Part shown: positions 60,797 to 64,000 of the stretch, in pieces
How positions within the stretch are numbered: the first letter of the stretch is position 1
How the letters are laid out: each line of letters opens with the position of its first letter
From: Diaphorobacter sp. HDW4A
GTDB taxonomy: Bacteria > Pseudomonadota > Gammaproteobacteria > Burkholderiales > Burkholderiaceae_C
DNA: 64,000 nucleotides
Direction: 5' to 3'
NCBI RefSeq assembly: GCF_011305995.1
Contig: NZ_CP049910.1
Location: forward strand, 1,364,001-1,428,000
The notes under the pieces: model-generated
What the model was told of the DNA's origin: nothing
Seen by the model: the letters and a program-made list of their open reading frames with translations, nothing else
The model's database searches: none
Program-made: the position numbers and the translations under genes

Positions 60797-62095
60797 TCAG
60801 ACGGCCTTTTCGGCAGCCTTCAAAGCGCGCTTCAAGTCGTCGATCAGATCGTCTGCATCTTCTAGACCAATCGACAGGCGGATCGTGCCTTGACTGATGC
60901 CAGCTTGCGCGAGCGCTTCGTCCGTCATGCGGAAATGCGTGGTGCTGGCGGGGTGGATCACCAGCGAGCGGCAATCGCCCACATTGGCCAGGTGGCTGAA
61001 GACCTTGAGCGTCTCGATGAACTTCTTGCCCTGGTTGCGATTGCCGTTGATGTCAAAGCTGAACACCGAGCCCGCGCCGCGTGGCAGCAGTTTCTTGGCC
61101 AGGGCGTGTGACGAATGGCTCTCGAGCATCGGATGGCCGACGCGACTGACAAGCGGTTGGTTGGCGAGGAACTGCACGACCTTTTCGGTGTTGCGAATGT
61201 GTTTTTCCATGCGCAGCGGCAGCGTCTCGATGCCTTGCAGGATCAGCCACGCGGTGTGCGGGCTCATGCAGGCGCCGAAGTCACGCAGACCCTCGCGGCG
61301 GGCGCGCAGCAAGAAGGCACCGGTCGTACTTTCCTCGCTGAAGACCATGTTGTGAAAGCCGTCATAGGCCTCGGTCAGTTCGGGAAATTTGCCGGACTTT
61401 TCCCAGTCGAAGCTGCCGCCATCGACCACGATGCCCCCGACCACGGTGCCATGGCCTGAGAGGAACTTGGTGGCCGAGTGGTAGATGATGTCGGCACCAT
61501 GCTCGAAGGGCTTGATCAGCCACGGCGAGGTGAGGGTCGAGTCGACCAGCAGCGGCACGCCGGCCTCATGCGCGATTTGCGAAATGGTGGGGATATCGAG
61601 CACGTCGAGGCCCGGATTGCCCACGGTCTCGCCGAAGAACAGCTTGGTGTTGGGGCGCACGGCCGCTTTCCAGCCACCGATGTCGCCGGGCTTGACGAAG
61701 GTGGTTTCGATTCCGAACCGCGCCAGCGTGTAGTGCAGCAGGTTCTGGCTGCCGCCGTACAGCGCGGTGCTGGCAACGATGTGGCTACCAGCTCCCATCA
61801 GCGTGGCGATCGACAGATGCAACGCCGCCTGGCCGCTGGCCACCGCAATCGCGCCGACGCCGCCTTCGAGCGCCGACACGCGCTGCTCGAGCACCGCGTT
61901 GGTAGGGTTGCTGATGCGGCTGTAGACATGGCCGGGACGTTCGAGGTTGAACAGGCTGGCCGCGTGATCGCTCGATTCGAAGACGAACGAGGTCGTCAGA
62001 TGGATGGGAACCGCGCGCGCGCCGGTGGCAGGATCGGGCTGCGTGCCCGCGTGCAAGGACAGCGTGTCGAAGCCTGGGTCTGAATATCCGGGCAT
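60797..62095 (-). CDS. metY: O-acetylhomoserine aminocarboxypropyltransferase / sulfhydrylase
   Basis: A 432-residue PLP enzyme of the Cys/Met-metabolism family. Motifs: YSRISNPTNAVLEQRVSALEGG, ASTALYGGSQNLLHYTL, and the PLP Lys in IIYHSATKFLSGHGTVVGG. Length and the GFDTLSLHAGTQPDPATGARAVPI start are those of MetY, which makes homocysteine from O-acetylhomoserine and sulfide. It would use sulfide from assimilation. Cystathionine-gamma-synthase is shorter, which argues for MetY. Divergent from the CBS gene. Confidence 0.92.
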   Translation of the reverse strand: MPGYSDPGFDTLSLHAGTQPDPATGARAVPIHLTTSFVFESSDHAASLFNLERPGHVYSRISNPTNAVLEQRVSALEGGVGAIAVASGQAALHLSIATLMGAGSHIVASTALYGGSQNLLHYTLARFGIETTFVKPGDIGGWKAAVRPNTKLFFGETVGNPGLDVLDIPTISQIAHEAGVPLLVDSTLTSPWLIKPFEHGADIIYHSATKFLSGHGTVVGGIVVDGGSFDWEKSGKFPELTEAYDGFHNMVFSEESTTGAFLLRARREGLRDFGACMSPHTAWLILQGIETLPLRMEKHIRNTEKVVQFLANQPLVSRVGHPMLESHSSHALAKKLLPRGAGSVFSFDINGNRNQGKKFIETLKVFSHLANVGDCRSLVIHPASTTHFRMTDEALAQAGISQGTIRLSIGLEDADDLIDDLKRALKAAEKAV

Positions 62096-62198
62096 TCATG
62101 TCTCCAAAGTGGTGCAATTGCCCGCAATTGTGGGCTATATTTCATGAGGAAACGGCCAGCACGCGCCTCATGCGTAGCTGGCCCTAAGGAGATACCCC

Positions 62199-62648
62199 AT
62201 GAAAGTCAGCGATATCCTTCGCGTCAAAGGCAATACGCTTTACACCGTCACCCCCGATGAACCTCTGGCGAAGGCTGTTGAGGTCATGTCCGAGAAGGAC
62301 ATCGGCTCGCTCGTTGTGATGGAGCACGGCGACCTCGTGGGCATGCTCACCTTCCGCGAAGTGATTCAGGCGCTGCAGAAGAATGGTGGCAGCGTCGGCA
62401 CCATGCTCGTGCGCAAGGCCATGGACGACGCGCCGCTGACCTGCACACTCGAGACCGACATGGACGAAGTGCGCCGCATGATGCTCAATCAGCATGCCCG
62501 CTACATGCCGGTGATGGACAGGCGCATGCTGATGGGTGTCATCAGCTTCTACGACGTGGCCAAGGCCGTGGTGGACAGCCAGAACTTCGAGAACAAGCTG
62601 CTCAAGGCGTATATCCGCGACTGGCCTGAGCAGAGCGAATCTGCCTGA
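62199..62648 (+). CDS. Tandem CBS-domain protein
   Basis: A 149-residue protein of two CBS domains. The first is MKVSDILRVKGNTLYTVTPDEPLAKAVEVM to about residue 65, the second about 70-135 (TCTLETDMDEVRRMMLNQHARYMPVMD). CBS pairs bind adenine nucleotides. Standing alone, it may regulate a partner protein; none is evident here. AAGGAG lies before the ATG. It ends 11 bases from the convergent acyltransferase gene. Confidence 0.9.
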   Translation: MKVSDILRVKGNTLYTVTPDEPLAKAVEVMSEKDIGSLVVMEHGDLVGMLTFREVIQALQKNGGSVGTMLVRKAMDDAPLTCTLETDMDEVRRMMLNQHARYMPVMDRRMLMGVISFYDVAKAVVDSQNFENKLLKAYIRDWPEQSESA

Positions 62649-62659
62649 GCGGCAGCTCC

Positions 62660-63814
62660 TCAAACAGGGTGGGCCTGCGTGTTGGCGAAGTCCGCTTCTT
62701 TCGACTTCCTGCCCAGTAGCAGGAGCGCGTTGCGCACCCGCGCCGAGAGCGGGGCCTCCACGGCATAGTGGAACAGCGCTCCGGTGCTGATCCCGCATGT
62801 CAGGTGGATTGCAAAGCCCACCCAATCGCGCGCGCTGGCGCTTTGGATGCCCAGCCAGGCGCTGATCTGCGCGGCCGCCATGAACCCCAGTTTGTGTGTG
62901 AGATAGATCGAGTACGACATCGTGCCCAGCCACACCAGCCAGCGCGTGACGGGCAGTTGCACCGTTTTGCTCGCGAGCGCGATCAGCATGAAGATCGCGA
63001 AGATCGTGAGTCCACCGTATTCAATCGTCGGTCCGTAAAGCGTGGGCGTGTGCGTCTCCGGTATGGCGATGAACGCGATGCCTGCAGCGGCGATCATGCA
63101 GAACGCCAGCGGACGTTTGGGTTGGGTCCAGTCGCGGGTGTAGAGCCAACCGGCCAGTAGTCCGAGCACGAACTCCCAGACCATCGGATTGACCGCCAGA
63201 TTCAGATAGTGGCTCTGCGCGATGGCGCTCTGGTGGTAGAACGAAAAATTCCAGTCCTGAGCCAGCAACGGATACAGCACGAGCCCCGGCGTGAGCAGGG
63301 CCGCGACGATCCACCAGCGCCATTTCCGCGAAAACAGCGAGATCGCGATCACCACATAGAAATAGGCCTCGAAGCACAGTGTCCATGCCACGTCCACCGG
63401 CAGCAGGAAGAAATCTGAGGCCTTGGGGCTGACCGGGCGGAAGACGAGCTGGCTGGCCACATCGGTGAAGTAGGCTGTTGGAAACGCATCGGCCTTTTGC
63501 CAAGCGAGGCCCAGATAGATCAGGCTGACGACAAGAAACAAGGGCCAGATGCGCGCAAAGCGCTTGATCGCGAAATCGGCCACGTAGCGCGGCGAGCCAT
63601 CGCAGCTGCGCGTGGTCAAGAACATGATGAACCCGCTGATCACGAAGAACAGGTCCACGCCAAGCGCCCCGTGGGCGAAATACTCCCACGCGAGTTCCTT
63701 GTGGGCGGGCTGCGCCAGCGTCCAGCCAGCGTGCGTGACGACGACGGCCATCGCGGCAAGGCCGCGCAGTGCCTGCAACCAGTCAATGGTGGCGGTGGTG
63801 CGGAAAGCGGACAT
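62660..63814 (-). CDS. Acyltransferase 3 family membrane protein (OafA/YrhL-like)
   Basis: A 384-residue membrane protein with about ten hydrophobic segments. It begins DWLQALRGLAAMAVVVTHAGW with the conserved His, then FAHGALGVDLFFVISGFIMFL and FAIKRFARIWPLFLVV, typical of O-acetyl or O-acyl transferases acting on surface glycans. The start MSAFRTTATIDW at 63814 is based on the family N-terminus; there is no good ribosome-binding site. The target could be LPS, exopolysaccharide or peptidoglycan. The 186 bases on its right (63815-64000) show no gene. Confidence 0.88.
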   Translation of the reverse strand: MSAFRTTATIDWLQALRGLAAMAVVVTHAGWTLAQPAHKELAWEYFAHGALGVDLFFVISGFIMFLTTRSCDGSPRYVADFAIKRFARIWPLFLVVSLIYLGLAWQKADAFPTAYFTDVASQLVFRPVSPKASDFFLLPVDVAWTLCFEAYFYVVIAISLFSRKWRWWIVAALLTPGLVLYPLLAQDWNFSFYHQSAIAQSHYLNLAVNPMVWEFVLGLLAGWLYTRDWTQPKRPLAFCMIAAAGIAFIAIPETHTPTLYGPTIEYGGLTIFAIFMLIALASKTVQLPVTRWLVWLGTMSYSIYLTHKLGFMAAAQISAWLGIQSASARDWVGFAIHLTCGISTGALFHYAVEAPLSARVRNALLLLGRKSKEADFANTQAHPV

Positions 63815-64000
63815 GAAGGAGGAGAAACGCGCAGTTCGCTGTTGCAGGGCTTGAGGGGCTTCAGACCACTTCTTGCACAACAGGACACGGACGCTTGGAA
63901 GCGCGCAGGTTCGCCCGCAAGGCGCAGGCACGCGCCGCGCGGGTTGTGGCTAGCAAGGGAAGACGGGAGCTTGAATGATTAAAAAAAGCCTGTAATTGCT

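Overview
The window looks like chromosomal DNA of a GC-rich betaproteobacterium of the order Burkholderiales, most like the Comamonadaceae (Comamonas/Delftia/Acidovorax group). The grounds are two Bug/TctC-type receptors, a full TctDE-TctCBA system, a Sox gene order with YeeE/YedE transporters, an ACAD10/11-type kinase-dehydrogenase pair and the general base composition. The assignment rests on gene content, not on a database search. I see no rRNA, tRNA, CRISPR array, insertion sequence or phage gene.

Layout. 1-2856 (minus): a glycan-modification operon (UDP-glucuronate decarboxylase, GtrB/DPM-like glycosyltransferase, two membrane proteins, the last cut by the window edge). 2976-8468: two-component system TctE/TctD (minus) divergent from the tripartite tricarboxylate transporter tctC-tctB-tctA (plus). 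8645-22461: a CoA-thioester catabolic block: thiolase, a large MalT/LuxR-type ATPase regulator, then an operon of APH-like kinase, acyl-CoA dehydrogenase, crotonase, nitronate monooxygenase-like flavoprotein, acyl-CoA ligase, second crotonase, MaoC-like protein and quinone-oxidoreductase-like protein, followed by an MHS-type transporter. The same CCACCC-N5-GGGTGG dyad lies upstream of the thiolase and of the kinase operon, which suggests one regulon. The kinase/dehydrogenase pair resembles ACAD10/11 and LvaA/LvaC, so the substrate may be a hydroxylated acid that is activated, phosphorylated and dephosphorylated before beta-oxidation.

22831-34200: sulfur oxidation. A small ArsR-type repressor with SqrR/BigR-like cysteines, a DsrE-like periplasmic protein, a SoxH-like metallo-hydrolase, a thioredoxin, a cytochrome c, then soxC-D-Y-Z-A-X-B and a YeeE/YedE transporter. 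A second sulfur operon (minus, 39636-41989) encodes a rhodanese, another YeeE/YedE transporter and a small membrane protein. AT-rich palindromes precede both operons and may be repressor sites. Between them lie a 3-hydroxybutyrate-oligomer hydrolase, an alpha/beta hydrolase, a DedA-rhodanese fusion and a SYLF lipoprotein.

42179-54250: remnant of a spore-coat-U/Csu-like pilin, a Nu-class GST, ferrochelatase divergent from catalase-peroxidase katG, a prolyl-oligopeptidase-type peptidase, and an iron module (TonB receptor plus MFS protein, divergent from a DUF2218-fused siderophore-interacting reductase). 54325-63814: mixed genes: HAD hydrolase, IPTL-CTERM surface protein, AraC regulator, orphan Bug receptor, DUF962 protein, alpha/beta hydrolase, O-acetylhomoserine sulfhydrylase, CBS-domain protein and an OafA-like acyltransferase. 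Functions are called from motifs and similarity recognised by eye. Start sites were chosen by ribosome-binding sites and signal peptides.
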